Source: Aurantimonas sp. Leaf443
Lineage (GTDB): Bacteria; Pseudomonadota; Alphaproteobacteria; Rhizobiales; Rhizobiaceae
Reading direction: 5' to 3'
DNA: 64,000 nt
Assembly: GCF_001425575.1 (NCBI RefSeq)
Contig: NZ_LMRD01000001.1
Coordinates: 645,745-709,744 of the forward strand
Under the pieces are notes generated by a model. That model searched no databases. It saw only the letters and a program-made list of their open reading frames with translations, and was not told where the DNA came from. Positions within the stretch are counted from its first letter, which is position 1. Every line of letters begins with the position of its first letter. Below are positions 9,050 through 17,366 of the stretch, piece by piece. Both the position numbers and the translations under genes were made by a program.

Positions 9050-10534
9050 CTACTCGTAGCGCTCGGGCAGGTAACCCTCGTCCGCGAGATCGCTGAACCG
9101 GGTGTACTCGGCCTGGAAGGCGAGGCGGGCGGTGCCCGTGGGGCCGTGGCGCTGCTTGGCGATGATCACCTCGGCCTTCCCGCGCGCCTCGTTCAGCGCG
9201 AGTTCCCACTTCATGTATTCGTCCGTGCCGGCCTTCGGTTCCCGGTTCGCGAGGTAGTACTCATCGCGATAGACGAAGAGAACCACGTCCGCGTCCTGCT
9301 CGATCGAGCCCGATTCGCGAAGGTCGGAGAGCTGCGGGCGCTTGTCGTCGCGGCTCTCCACCTGGCGCGACAGCTGGGAGAGCGCGATGATCGGCACGTT
9401 CAATTCCTTCGCCAGCGCCTTCAGGCCCGTCGTGATCTCGGTGATCTCCTGCACGCGGTTGCCCTGCGACTTCGAGGAGCCCTGCATCAGCTGCACGTAG
9501 TCGATGATCATCACGTCGAGGCCGCGCTGGCGCTTCAGACGTCTTGCGCGCGCGGCGAGCTGGGCGATGGAGATGCCGCCGGTCTGGTCGATATAGAGCG
9601 GCATGCGCTGCATCTGCTCGGAACAGGCGATGAGCTTGACGAGGTCCTGGTCGTTGATGTTGCCGCGCCGGATCTTGGAGGAGGAGATCTCGGTCTGCTC
9701 GGACATGATGCGCGTGGCGAGCTGCTCGCCGCTCATTTCCAGCGAGTAGAAGGCGACGACGCCGCCGTTCTTGGCCTTGAACGAGCCGTCCGCCTGCTCG
9801 GCCGGCTCGTAGGCCGCCGCGATGTTGAAGGCGATGTTGGTGACGAGCGAAGTCTTGCCCATGGCCGGGCGCCCCGCGAGGATGATGAGATCCGACGACT
9901 GCAGGCCGCCCATGCGCTGGTCGAGCGCCATGATGCCGGTGGAGACGCCCGACAGGCCGCCGTCGCGGTCCTTGGCGGCCGTCGCCATCTGCACGGCCGT
10001 CGTCAGCGCCTCGCCGAAGGGCTGGAAGCCGCCGTCGTAGCGCCCGGTCTCGGCGAGCTCGAAGAGCCGTCGTTCCACGTCCTCGATCTGCGCCTTCGGC
10101 TCCATGTCGAGCGGCGCGTCGAAGGCGATGTTGACCATGTCCTCGCCGATGCGGATCAGCGAGCGGCGCAGCGCGAGGTCGTAGATCGCGCGCCCGTAGT
10201 CGGCCGCGTTGATGATCGTCGTCGCTTCGGCCGCGAGGCGCGCGAGATACTGGAAGACCGTCAGCTCGCCGATCTTGTCGTTGGCCGGCAGGAAGGTCTT
10301 CATCGTCACCGGCGTGGCGATCTTGCCCATCCGGATCATCTCGCTGGTGCGGGAGAAGATCTCGCGATGGATCGGCTCGAAGAAGTGGTCGGGCTTCAGG
10401 AAGTCGTGGACGATGTAATAGGCGTCGTTGTTGACGAGGATCGCGCCCAGAAGCGCCTGCTCGGCCTCGATATTGCTCGGGGCCTCCCGGTAGATCGCCG
10501 ATTCTTCCTCGAACTTTCGCGCCGCATCCGCCAT
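9050..10534 (-). CDS. dnaB: replicative DNA helicase
   Basis: Hexameric helicase that unwinds DNA ahead of the replisome. 494 residues: N-terminal DnaB domain (about 20-125), linker, and RecA-like C-terminal domain with Walker A GRPAMGKTS (221-229) and the arginine-finger and RQVESRDDKRPQLSDLRESG region. Start is ATG at 10534 (MADAARKFEEE); the open frame continues upstream into noncoding DNA. The region before it holds DnaA-box sequences and a TATTAT -10 candidate, suggesting control by DnaA. First gene of a dnaB-alr-radA unit. Confidence 0.96.
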   Translation of the reverse strand: MADAARKFEEESAIYREAPSNIEAEQALLGAILVNNDAYYIVHDFLKPDHFFEPIHREIFSRTSEMIRMGKIATPVTMKTFLPANDKIGELTVFQYLARLAAEATTIINAADYGRAIYDLALRRSLIRIGEDMVNIAFDAPLDMEPKAQIEDVERRLFELAETGRYDGGFQPFGEALTTAVQMATAAKDRDGGLSGVSTGIMALDQRMGGLQSSDLIILAGRPAMGKTSLVTNIAFNIAAAYEPAEQADGSFKAKNGGVVAFYSLEMSGEQLATRIMSEQTEISSSKIRRGNINDQDLVKLIACSEQMQRMPLYIDQTGGISIAQLAARARRLKRQRGLDVMIIDYVQLMQGSSKSQGNRVQEITEITTGLKALAKELNVPIIALSQLSRQVESRDDKRPQLSDLRESGSIEQDADVVLFVYRDEYYLANREPKAGTDEYMKWELALNEARGKAEVIIAKQRHGPTGTARLAFQAEYTRFSDLADEGYLPERYE

Positions 10535-10589
10535 GGCCGGGTCATCACTCCATCCGTGGACGCAGCGCGGGCGCCAAGGCGCGCGCCGC

Positions 10590-10609
10590 TTCTCCACAGG
10601 AACATAATA
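10590..10609 (-). promoter_or_regulatory. putative dnaB promoter -10 with overlapping DnaA-box-like site
   Basis: On the minus strand TATTAT (10609-10604) is a good -10; no convincing -35 is found 16-18 bp upstream (a T-run lies there). Just past it TTCTCCACA (plus strand, 10590-10598) differs from the DnaA box TTATCCACA at one base and would cover the expected start of transcription. Confidence 0.4.
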
Positions 10610-10754
10610 AGCACGGATCGTGCACGAAAAAAGGCAGGGGCCCTGTGGCGCACCGCGCCGGGTCCGCCTTGATCGCAGGCGCGGGCCGCCGTGCCAAGCG
10701 CAATCAGACCTATCGCGCGGGCCTTGCGCGAGACGCGAATGGCCTGGGGAGGGG

Positions 10755-10763
10755 TGTGGATAA
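10755..10763 (-). promoter_or_regulatory. perfect DnaA box upstream of dnaB
   Basis: TGTGGATAA on the plus strand is exactly TTATCCACA on the minus strand, the strongest DnaA-binding 9-mer. It lies about 220 bp upstream of the dnaB ATG in noncoding DNA. Confidence 0.6.
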
Positions 10764-10837
10764 GATCGGGGACGCGGGCTCGGCGCGCTTGACGCCGGCG
10801 CCCTCGTCGTGGCCGCGCCGGGGCGGCATCCGGACCC

Positions 10838-10883
10838 CAAAACGGCTTCGGCCCGCGCATCCCGAAAGGGGTCGCGGGCCGAA
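10838..10883 (-). terminator. rho-independent terminator of the rpsF-rplI operon
   Basis: An 11-bp perfect stem (TTCGGCCCGCG at 10847-10857 pairing with 10873-10883) whose loop holds a small CCC-GAAA-GGG hairpin. Read on the minus strand it is followed by GCCGTTTTGG. It begins 65 bp after the rplI stop. Confidence 0.75.
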
Positions 10884-10948
10884 TCGTGCTGCGCCGAAGA
10901 GGCGCCGCGATCGCGCGGCGGCCCCTCGGTCTGTCGGGCGTCAGGGCC

Positions 10949-11560
10949 TCAGGCGGCGGGCGTCTCGTCGCTGTCGCCTTCGTCCGTCGACTCGGTGGTC
11001 TCGGCGGCATCCGCCTCGTCCGCCTCGTCCTCGTCGGCATATTCGTCCTCGTCGACGCCGTAGATGGCGGCCGCCGAGGTCAGGTCCTCGCCGCGCGACT
11101 GACGCTCGGCCTCGTCGCGCGAGCGCGCGATGTTGATGCTGATCGTCACCTCGACCTCGGGATGGAGGGCGAGGACGACCTTGTGCACGCCGATCGTCTT
11201 GATCGGCTGCTGCAGCTCGACCTCGTTGCGGGCGACCTTGTAGCCGCCTTCCTTGAGGAGGTCGGCGATGTCGCGGCTCGAGACCGAACCGTAGAGCTGG
11301 CCGGTCTCGCCGGCCGAGCGCACGACGATGAAGCTCTGGCCGTCGAGCGTGTCGGCGATCGACTGGGCCTCGGCCTTGCGCTCTTCGTTGCGGGCGATGA
11401 GCTGGGCCTTCTGGGCCTCGAAACGGGCGCGGTTGGCGTCGTTGGCGCGCAGCGCCCGGCCCTTGGGCAGGAGGTAGTTGCGGGCGAAGCCATCGCGCAC
11501 GCGCACGGTCTCGCCCATCTGGCCGAGCTTGGCGATGCGCTCGAGGAGGATGACGTCCAT
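10949..11560 (-). CDS. rplI: 50S ribosomal protein L9
   Basis: Binds 23S rRNA at the base of the L1 stalk. 203 residues: the N-terminal [16 protein letters not shown] and [15 protein letters not shown] blocks are diagnostic, followed by the long helix and the C-terminal domain. The last 40 or so residues are an acidic tail rich in Asp/Glu, longer than in enterobacterial L9 (about 149 residues). ATG at 11560 with AAAGGA seven bases upstream. Last gene of the rpsF-rpsR-DUF2232-rplI operon. Confidence 0.97.
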   Translation of the reverse strand: MDVILLERIAKLGQMGETVRVRDGFARNYLLPKGRALRANDANRARFEAQKAQLIARNEERKAEAQSIADTLDGQSFIVVRSAGETGQLYGSVSSRDIADLLKEGGYKVARNEVELQQPIKTIGVHKVVLALHPEVEVTISINIARSRDEAERQSRGEDLTSAAAIYGVDEDEYADEDEADEADAAETTESTDEGDSDETPAA

Positions 11561-11582
11561 GGGAATGTCCTTTCCGGGAAGC

Positions 11583-12590
11583 TTACTGGTCGTTGGATGG
11601 AGGGCCGCCGACGGCGGCGGGTCTGCCTCGCCCGGTCTCGTAGACGCCGAGCATGGCGAAGAGGACGAGCGGGAACGAGAGGAGGAGGATCGCCGCATAG
11701 GCGGTGAAGAGGATGAGGCCGCGACCGGCCCGCCCGCGCGTGCGCCGGTGCATCGTGGCGAGGCCGACGAGGGCGAAGGCGCAGATGAAGGCGCCGGCGA
11801 AGACGCTGGCCGCAAGGCCCGCCGCGCCCGGAAGGAAGGAGCCGAGGATCGCCAGCGCGAAGAGGCCGAGCGAGACGCGCGGCAGCGCGGCGGCGGCGGG
11901 AATGTCGTCGCGCGGGCGCGGCAGCCGTCCCGACAGGCGGGTGACGAAGGCGCCGAGATAGAGGCCGACGACGAGCGTGAGGACGAGCACCGCCGGCTGC
12001 ACGAAGGGGATGAGCCGCACGACGAGGGCGGAGACCTCGGCGATCTGGGCGTTCGTCGCCGCCGAGAGGCCGGCATCGCCCTGCGTCAGCGCCTCGCCGA
12101 CCGCCGTCCCGATCTCGGCCGGGTCGTAGCCGATCAGCCAGCCGAGGATGAGGCAGGCGAAGGCCGCGCACAGCGTCAGCGCGAAGAGGACGCGCTCCAG
12201 CGGATACCAGTCGAGCGCGGGCGCAGCCGGCTGCGGCGCGCGCGGCAGCGGTTCGGCGATGGGCCGCGGAAAGGTCGGCGCGGTCTCGAGCGTCTCGCGC
12301 GGGCGGGCGAGCCCCGCCAGATGGCCGGCGATCGCGGTCGGCAGGGCCATGGAAAGGAGGATGGTCGCGGCGCTGAGCGGCGTTCCGGCGAGCACGCCGA
12401 CGATGAGCGTGGCGACGGCGGCGGCGATGAAGCCGGCGAGCGACCCCCAGCCGAGGCTGGCGATGGCGATCGGGATCGGGGCGGCGAGCGCGAGGCTGAG
12501 CGCGGACGCGGACTGGAGGACCAGACCTGCGAAGAGCAGCGCTGCGGCCGCGCCGGCGGCACCGGCGATCAGGATCGTCTTGGGGTTCAT
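11583..12590 (-). CDS. DUF2232 domain-containing membrane protein
   Basis: 335-residue polytopic membrane protein with about eight hydrophobic segments (first at 5-30), the usual occupant of the slot between rpsR and rplI in Hyphomicrobiales. The family is uncharacterised (YybS/DUF2232-like); no catalytic motif is visible. It lies 22 bp upstream of rplI and 134 bp downstream of rpsR, behind a strong hairpin. Confidence 0.85.
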   Translation of the reverse strand: MNPKTILIAGAAGAAAALLFAGLVLQSASALSLALAAPIPIAIASLGWGSLAGFIAAAVATLIVGVLAGTPLSAATILLSMALPTAIAGHLAGLARPRETLETAPTFPRPIAEPLPRAPQPAAPALDWYPLERVLFALTLCAAFACLILGWLIGYDPAEIGTAVGEALTQGDAGLSAATNAQIAEVSALVVRLIPFVQPAVLVLTLVVGLYLGAFVTRLSGRLPRPRDDIPAAAALPRVSLGLFALAILGSFLPGAAGLAASVFAGAFICAFALVGLATMHRRTRGRAGRGLILFTAYAAILLLSFPLVLFAMLGVYETGRGRPAAVGGPPSNDQ

Positions 12591-12682
12591 TACGGTCGCT
12601 GTCCTGCGGAACGGCAGTTAGGAGCGTCGCGCTCCAGCTGGGCTGTGGCTTCCCTCGTCCGCGCGCCTGAAGCGGAGAAGGG

Positions 12683-12713
12683 CCGGGACGGCGCGGAGGG
12701 CGCGCCGTCCCGG
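12683..12713 (-). terminator. strong hairpin directly after rpsR
   Basis: Perfect 13-bp stem (CCGGGACGGCGCG at 12683-12695 with 12701-12713) and a GAGGG-position 5-nt loop, 12 bp after the rpsR stop. On the minus strand the following bases are GGCCCTTCTCC, not a T-run, so it probably acts as a partial terminator or RNA-stability element between ribosomal genes and DUF2232-rplI. Confidence 0.55.
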
Positions 12714-12724
12714 AACGGTCGATC

Positions 12725-12973
12725 CTACTTCAGGACGTAGGGCAGGAGGCCCAGGAAGCGGGCGCGCTTGATGGCGTTGGCCAGGGCGCGCTGGTTCTTC
12801 TGGGAGACGGCCGTGATGCGCGAGGGCACGATCTTGCCGCGCTCGGAAATGTAGCGCTGCAGGAGACGGACGTCCTTGTAGTCGATCTTCGGCGAATCGG
12901 TGCCGGAGAACGGATCGGACTTGCGGCGGCGGTGGAACGGCCGGCGCGTGGGAAGCTGGGCGATGTCGACCAT
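12725..12973 (-). CDS. rpsR: 30S ribosomal protein S18
   Basis: 82 residues, normal size. The block [20 protein letters not shown] and the ending [18 protein letters not shown] are diagnostic of S18, which binds S6 on the small-subunit platform. It starts six bases after the rpsF stop, as in most bacteria. Confidence 0.98.
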   Translation of the reverse strand: MVDIAQLPTRRPFHRRRKSDPFSGTDSPKIDYKDVRLLQRYISERGKIVPSRITAVSQKNQRALANAIKRARFLGLLPYVLK

Positions 12974-12979
12974 CTGGGA

Positions 12980-13426
12980 TTACTCCGAATCGGCGTTGCG
13001 GCTGCGGCGCGGGCGGTCCTCGTCGTCGCGGTCGCGACGCGGGCGATCGCCACGGTCCGGACGGTCGCCACGCTCCGGGCGGTCGCCGCGGCGGGGACGG
13101 TCGTCACGCTTCTGCATCATCACCGAAGGGGTCTCCTCCAGCGCCTCGACGCTCACCGTCATGTAGCGCAGGATGTCTTCGTTGAAGCGCATCTGGCGCT
13201 CCATCTCCTGCACCGCCGCGGCGGGCGCGTCGATGTTGATGAGCGTGTAATACGCCTTGCGGTTCTTCTTGATGCGGTAGGTCAGGGTCTTCAGACCCCA
13301 GTTCTCGACCTTGCCGACCTTGCCGCCCTGGGCCTCGATCACGCCCTTGTACTGGTCGACGAGAGCGTCGACCTGCTGGCTCGAGATATCCTGGCGTGCG
13401 AGGAATACGTGCTCGTAAAGAGCCAT
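12980..13426 (-). CDS. rpsF: 30S ribosomal protein S6 with charged C-terminal repeat tail
   Basis: 148 residues. The conserved S6 core ([42 protein letters not shown]) occupies residues 1-95; the last 40 or so residues are a tail of DRPxRG repeats and Arg/Asp pairs. ATG at 13426, preceded by AAGGCGATAAGC. Upstream frame to 13588 is open but not conserved. First gene of the operon. Confidence 0.97.
   Translation of the reverse strand: MALYEHVFLARQDISSQQVDALVDQYKGVIEAQGGKVGKVENWGLKTLTYRIKKNRKAYYTLINIDAPAAAVQEMERQMRFNEDILRYMTVSVEALEETPSVMMQKRDDRPRRGDRPERGDRPDRGDRPRRDRDDEDRPRRSRNADSE
13040..13110 (-). repeat. 18-bp tandem coding repeat in the rpsF tail
   Basis: Degenerate 18-bp units encode [18 protein letters not shown] and DRPRRD in a row at the C-terminus of S6. 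The DNA copies differ at a few bases. Confidence 0.7.
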
Positions 13427-13650
13427 ATGCTTATCGCCTTTCCGTTGTCGTTCGCGTTTTTGCCCGGCAGACGCGGCTAAGCCTCTGCGACCTTCCCAGG
13501 GACCGAAGGGGCCCCGTCGTTGGAAAGGCGCTGCGGTACGGTCGAGAGCGGAGACACGGGAAGCCGACGCCCCTTCGGCGTCCATCAAACCGGCGAACCG
13601 GCTGCCTTCCGTTCAGCCCCCAGCGATCGGCCGGGCATTGACGAGGGGTC

Positions 13651-13679
13651 CCTTACCCGCAAGCGCCCGATCTTTCAAG
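13651..13679 (-). promoter_or_regulatory. putative rpsF promoter
   Basis: Minus strand: CTTGAA (13679-13674), 17 bp, then GTAAGG/TAAGGG (13656-13650). The -35 fits the alphaproteobacterial CTTGAC consensus at five of six; the -10 is poor. Confidence 0.35.
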
Positions 13680-13788
13680 GCGCAAGGATCGCGATCGCGT
13701 GAAACCTTCGGCGGCGGCCGAGGCGAATCCGTCGCGCGCCGCGCCCGATCTTGATGCGCCGCAACGACGTTTCCGGCCCGCTCTCGCC

Positions 13789-13816
13789 TTGACATGACGC
13801 GCCGGCGCCACCCATT
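13789..13816 (+). promoter_or_regulatory. putative fabD promoter
   Basis: A perfect TTGACA -35 at 13789-13794 faces fabD; the region 17-18 bp downstream (CCATTC) is a weak -10. Distance to the fabD ATG is about 55 bp. Confidence 0.35.
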
Positions 13817-13870
13817 CCCCCGCAGACAAGAGGCGCGGACCCGTCCGCCGCCGCTCGCCAAGGAGTCTCG

Positions 13871-14809
13871 ATGTCGCTCGCATTCGTCTTTCCCGGCCAG
13901 GGCAGCCAGGCCGTGGGCATGGGCCGCGCCCTCCACGAGGCCTATCCGGAAGCCCGGGCCGTGTTCGAGGAGGTCGACGCCGCGCTCGGTCAGAAGCTTT
14001 CGGCGCTGATCTTCGAGGGGCCGGAGGACGAGCTGACGCTGACGGCCAACGCCCAGCCGGCGCTGATGGCGGTCTCGCTCGCCATGGTGCGCGCCATGGA
14101 GGCGCGGGGCGTGGCGGTCTCGCAGGCCGCCTTCGTCGCCGGCCATTCGCTCGGCGAATATTCCGCGCTCTGCGCCGCCGGCGCCCTGACGATCGCCGAC
14201 ACGGCCCGCCTCCTGCGCATCCGCGGACAGGCCATGCAGGCCGCCGTGCCGGCGGGCGAGGGCGCCATGGCCGCGATCCTCGGGCTGGAGCGGGAGGCCG
14301 TGGAGGCGCTGTGCCGCGAGGCCTCGGCCGAAGGCGGCGTGTGCGAGCCCGCCAACGACAATGGCGGCGGGCAGATCGTCGTCTCCGGCTCGGCCGAGGC
14401 CGTCGCCCGCGCCGTGGCGCTGGCGCCCGGGAAGGGCGCCAAGCGCGCCATCCCGCTCTCCGTCTCCGCCCCCTTCCATTGCAGCCTGATGCAGCCGGCG
14501 GCCGACGCCATGGCGGAGGCGCTGGCGGGCGCGGCCATCTCGGCTCCCGTCGTGCCCCTTGTCGCCAACGTCATAGCCGGCCCGGTCGACGAGCCGGACG
14601 AGATCCGCCGCCGCCTCGTCGAGCAGGTGACGGGCCAGGTGCGCTGGCGCGAGAGCGTCGAGTTTCTCGGTCGCGCCGGCGTCACGCGCCTCGTCGAGAT
14701 CGGCAGCGGCAAGGTCCTGGCCGGTCTCACCAAGCGGATCGAGCGCTCCATCGAGGCGACGAGCCTCGGCACGCCCGACGACCTGGACCGATTCCTCGCG
14801 GCGCGCTGA
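13871..14809 (+). CDS. fabD: malonyl-CoA--ACP transacylase
   Basis: Loads malonate from CoA onto acyl carrier protein at the entry to type II fatty acid synthesis. 312 residues. Seen: FPGQGSQ at 7-13, nucleophile Ser93 in GHSLGEYSAL, Arg118 in RGQAMQ, and catalytic His203 in APFHCSLM. ATG at 13871 with AGGAGT five to ten bases upstream. First of the fabD-fabG-acpP-fabF cluster. Confidence 0.97.
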   Translation: MSLAFVFPGQGSQAVGMGRALHEAYPEARAVFEEVDAALGQKLSALIFEGPEDELTLTANAQPALMAVSLAMVRAMEARGVAVSQAAFVAGHSLGEYSALCAAGALTIADTARLLRIRGQAMQAAVPAGEGAMAAILGLEREAVEALCREASAEGGVCEPANDNGGGQIVVSGSAEAVARAVALAPGKGAKRAIPLSVSAPFHCSLMQPAADAMAEALAGAAISAPVVPLVANVIAGPVDEPDEIRRRLVEQVTGQVRWRESVEFLGRAGVTRLVEIGSGKVLAGLTKRIERSIEATSLGTPDDLDRFLAAR

Positions 14810-14851
14810 CGCGCCCGCATCCAAGACAACGCGAGAAGGAATGAAGTGACG

Positions 14852-15589
14852 ATGTTCGACCTGACCGGCCGCAAGGCCCTCGTCACCGGCGCCAGCGGCG
14901 GCATCGGCGAAGCGATCGCCAAGGTGCTCCACGGCGCGGGCGCGACCGTCGGCCTGCATGGCACGCGGCGCGAGAAGCTCGACGCGCTGGCGAGCGAACT
15001 CGGCGAGCGCGCCCATGTCTTCCCGGCCGACCTCGGCGACCGGGCCGACCAGAAGGCGCTGGCCGAAAAGGCCGAGGCCGAGCTCGGCGGCGTCGACATC
15101 CTCGTCAACAATGCCGGCATCACCAAGGACGGCCTCTTCGTGCGCATGTCGGACGAGGACTGGGACAAGGTGATCGAGGTGAACCTCACCGCCGCCTTCC
15201 GCCTCACGCGGGCGCTCACGCATCCGATGATGCGCCGCCGCTACGGGCGCATCCTCAACATCACCTCCGTCGTCGGCACGACCGGCAATCCCGGCCAGGC
15301 CAATTACTGCGCGGCCAAGGCCGGCATGACCGGCTTCTCCAAGTCGCTCGCGCAGGAGATCGCCTCGCGCAACGTCACGGTGAACTGCATCTCGCCGGGC
15401 TTCATCCAGAGCCCGATGACCGACAAGCTCAACGACAAGCAGAAGGAGGCCATCATGGGCGCCATTCCCATGCGTCGCATGGGCGAGGCGGCCGAGATCG
15501 CCTCCGCCGCCCTGTTCCTGGCATCGGAGGAGGCCGGATACGTCACCGGCCAGACGATCCACGTCAATGGCGGCATGGCGATGATCTGA
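14852..15589 (+). CDS. fabG: 3-oxoacyl-[acyl-carrier-protein] reductase
   Basis: NADPH-dependent reduction of 3-ketoacyl-ACP. 245 residues. Seen: GASGGIG (13-19), NNAG (86-89), Ser139, Tyr152 and Lys156 (YCAAK). ATG at 14852 was chosen for the usual MFDLTGRKALVTG beginning; a GTG at 14846 lies at better spacing from AGAAGGA and would add two residues. It follows fabD by about 40 bp. Confidence 0.96.
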   Translation: MFDLTGRKALVTGASGGIGEAIAKVLHGAGATVGLHGTRREKLDALASELGERAHVFPADLGDRADQKALAEKAEAELGGVDILVNNAGITKDGLFVRMSDEDWDKVIEVNLTAAFRLTRALTHPMMRRRYGRILNITSVVGTTGNPGQANYCAAKAGMTGFSKSLAQEIASRNVTVNCISPGFIQSPMTDKLNDKQKEAIMGAIPMRRMGEAAEIASAALFLASEEAGYVTGQTIHVNGGMAMI

Positions 15590-15662
15590 GCCGTTGCGCT
15601 TGGTTCCGCCGGGCGTCCATGCTAAGCGCGCGCCCGGCGCACGTTTTTGGCGTTTGCGTGAC

Positions 15663-15682
15663 CGGGCCGCGTGTGCGGCCCG
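15663..15682 (+). terminator. hairpin after fabG
   Basis: Perfect 8-bp stem CGGGCCGC/GCGGCCCG around a GTGT loop, 73 bp after fabG, with no T-run. It may weaken read-through from fabG before the separate acpP promoter. Confidence 0.4.
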
Positions 15683-15700
15683 GGCCTCGCGCGCCGACAG

Positions 15701-15729
15701 CTTGCTAAAGAGTTGCCTCGCGTCTAACG
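15701..15729 (+). promoter_or_regulatory. putative acpP promoter
   Basis: CTTGCT (15701-15706), 17 bp, CTAACG (15724-15729), a partial fit to the alphaproteobacterial CTTGAC-N17-CTATAT pattern. A small GCCTCG/CGAGGC inverted repeat (15715-15733) overlaps it. Leader to the acpP ATG would be about 30 nt. Confidence 0.4.
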
Positions 15730-15763
15730 AGGCGGCGAAGTTGATCTCGATAGAGGACTGATC

Positions 15764-16000
15764 ATGAGCGATATCGCTGAACGGGTGAAGAAGATCGTTG
15801 TCGAGCATCTCGGCGTCGAGCAGGAGAAGGTGACCGACAACGCCAGCTTCATCGACGACCTGGGCGCCGACAGCCTGGACACGGTCGAGCTCGTCATGGC
15901 GTTCGAGGAAGAGTTCGGCGTCGAGATCCCGGACGACGCGGCCGAGACCATCCTCACGGTCGGCGACGCCGTGAAGTTCATCGAGAAGAACCAGGCCTGA
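15764..16000 (+). CDS. acpP: acyl carrier protein
   Basis: 78 residues, acidic, carries growing acyl chains on a phosphopantetheine attached to Ser37 in [12 protein letters not shown]. Normal size and composition. ATG preceded by AGAGGAC. The 174-bp gap before it suggests independent high expression, usual for acpP. Confidence 0.98.
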   Translation: MSDIAERVKKIVVEHLGVEQEKVTDNASFIDDLGADSLDTVELVMAFEEEFGVEIPDDAAETILTVGDAVKFIEKNQA

Positions 16001-16040
16001 CGTCGCAGGCGGCACGGCCGCCTCGGCGGAAGGGGATTTG

Positions 16041-17303
16041 ATGAGACGAGTAGTCATTACCGGCGTCGGCATGGTCAGCCCCCTGGGGGCAGGTGCCGAC
16101 GCGACATGGACGCGCCTTCTCGCCGGCGAGAGCGGTGCCCGCAAGGTCGAGAACTTCAAGGTCGACGATCTGCCCTGCCAGATCGCCTTCCAGATTCCGC
16201 GCGGAAGCGAGGTCGGAGCCTTCGATCCCGACAAGTTCATGGAGCCCAAGGAGCAGCGCAAGGTCGACGACTTCATCGTCTATGCCTGCGCCGCCGCCTC
16301 GGAGGCGCTGGACGACGCCGGCTGGCACCCGACCACCTACGAGGATCAGATCGCCAGCGGCGTGCTGATCGGCTCGGGGATCGGCGGCCTGCAGGGGATC
16401 GAGCGCACGGCCCTGGTCCTGGCCGAGAAGGGGCCGCGCCGCGTCAGCCCGTTCTTCATCCCGGGCAGTCTCATCAATCTCGCCTCCGGCCACGTGTCGA
16501 TCCGGCACGGGCTGAAGGGGCCGAACCACTCGGTGGTCACGGCCTGCTCGACCGGCTCGCACGCGATCGGCGACGCCATGCGCCTCATCGCGCTGGGCGA
16601 CGCCGACGTGATGGTGGCCGGCGGCGCGGAATCGCCCGTGTGCCGCCTCTCGCTGGTGGGCTTTTCGGCCTGCCGCGCGCTTTCCACGAATTTCAACGAC
16701 GACCCGACCAAGGCCTCGCGCCCCTACGACCGGGACCGCGACGGCTTCGTCATGGGCGAGGGCGCGGGCATCGTCGTCCTCGAGGAATACGAGCACGCCA
16801 AGGCGCGCGGCGCCAAGATCTACGCCGAGATCATCGGTTACGGCCTTTCGGGCGACGCCTACCACATCACGGCGCCCTCGCCGGACGGCGACGGGGCGTT
16901 CCGCTGCATGTCGGCCGCCCTGAAGCGTGCCGGCGTGACCGCCGACCAGATCGACTACGTCAACGCGCACGGCACCTCGACGCCGATGGGCGACGAGCTG
17001 GAGCTGAAGGCGGTGGAGCGGCTCGTGGGCGAGGCGGCCTCGGGCCTCACCATGTCCTCCACGAAGTCGGCGATCGGCCATCTCCTGGGGGCGGCGGGCG
17101 CCGTCGAGGCGATCTTCTCCGCCCTGGCGATCCGCGACAACGTCGCCCCGCCGACGCTCAATCTCGACAATCCGTCCGTGGAGACCGAGATCGACCTCGT
17201 GCCGCATGTGAAGCGCGAGAAGACGATCGACGTCGCCCTGTCGAACTCCTTCGGCTTCGGCGGCACCAACGCGTCGCTGGTGCTGCGCCGCGTCGACGCG
17301 TGA
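16041..17303 (+). CDS. fabF: 3-oxoacyl-[acyl-carrier-protein] synthase II
   Basis: Condensing enzyme elongating acyl-ACP with malonyl-ACP. 420 residues. The Cys-His-His triad is C169 (TACSTGSH), H310 (NAHGTSTPMGD) and H347, with K342 in TKSAIGHLLGAAGAV. ATG at 16041 lies behind GGAAGGGGA; the codon before it is TTG in frame. 40 bp after acpP. Confidence 0.97.
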   Translation: MRRVVITGVGMVSPLGAGADATWTRLLAGESGARKVENFKVDDLPCQIAFQIPRGSEVGAFDPDKFMEPKEQRKVDDFIVYACAAASEALDDAGWHPTTYEDQIASGVLIGSGIGGLQGIERTALVLAEKGPRRVSPFFIPGSLINLASGHVSIRHGLKGPNHSVVTACSTGSHAIGDAMRLIALGDADVMVAGGAESPVCRLSLVGFSACRALSTNFNDDPTKASRPYDRDRDGFVMGEGAGIVVLEEYEHAKARGAKIYAEIIGYGLSGDAYHITAPSPDGDGAFRCMSAALKRAGVTADQIDYVNAHGTSTPMGDELELKAVERLVGEAASGLTMSSTKSAIGHLLGAAGAVEAIFSALAIRDNVAPPTLNLDNPSVETEIDLVPHVKREKTIDVALSNSFGFGGTNASLVLRRVDA

Positions 17304-17310
17304 GGACGGC

Positions 17311-17337
17311 CCGGCGGACGGGCGCCGCCGGCCTTTC
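17311..17337 (+). terminator. hairpin after fabF
   Basis: CCGGCGG (17311-17317) pairs with CCGCCGG (17325-17331) around a 7-nt loop, followed by CCTTTCTG. Weak T content; perhaps a partial terminator before mltG. Confidence 0.4.
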
Positions 17338-17366
17338 TGCCGCGACCCGGCTTTTGCCACATTCCG

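Larger units (their letters stand above)
10535..10948. other. 414-bp intergenic region between dnaB and rplI
   Basis: No gene supported. It holds the dnaB promoter region near 10590-10630, a perfect DnaA box at 10755-10763, a 10-bp palindrome TCGTGCACGA at 10618-10627, and the rplI terminator at 10838-10883. The rest (about 10640-10750) shows nothing I recognise. Confidence 0.7.
13427..13870. other. 444-bp divergent intergenic region between rpsF and fabD
   Basis: No gene supported. It carries a candidate rpsF promoter at 13651-13679 (minus), giving a leader of about 220 nt that is long enough for an S6:S18 autoregulatory structure (not demonstrated), and a TTGACA hexamer at 13789-13794 facing fabD. 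Confidence 0.6.

Noticed and set aside
6599-10672. 1357-codon open frame on the plus strand, antisense to radA, alr and dnaB
   Set aside because: GC-rich coding DNA keeps antisense frames open; composition is Arg/Gly/His-rich noise and all three genes on the other strand are certain.
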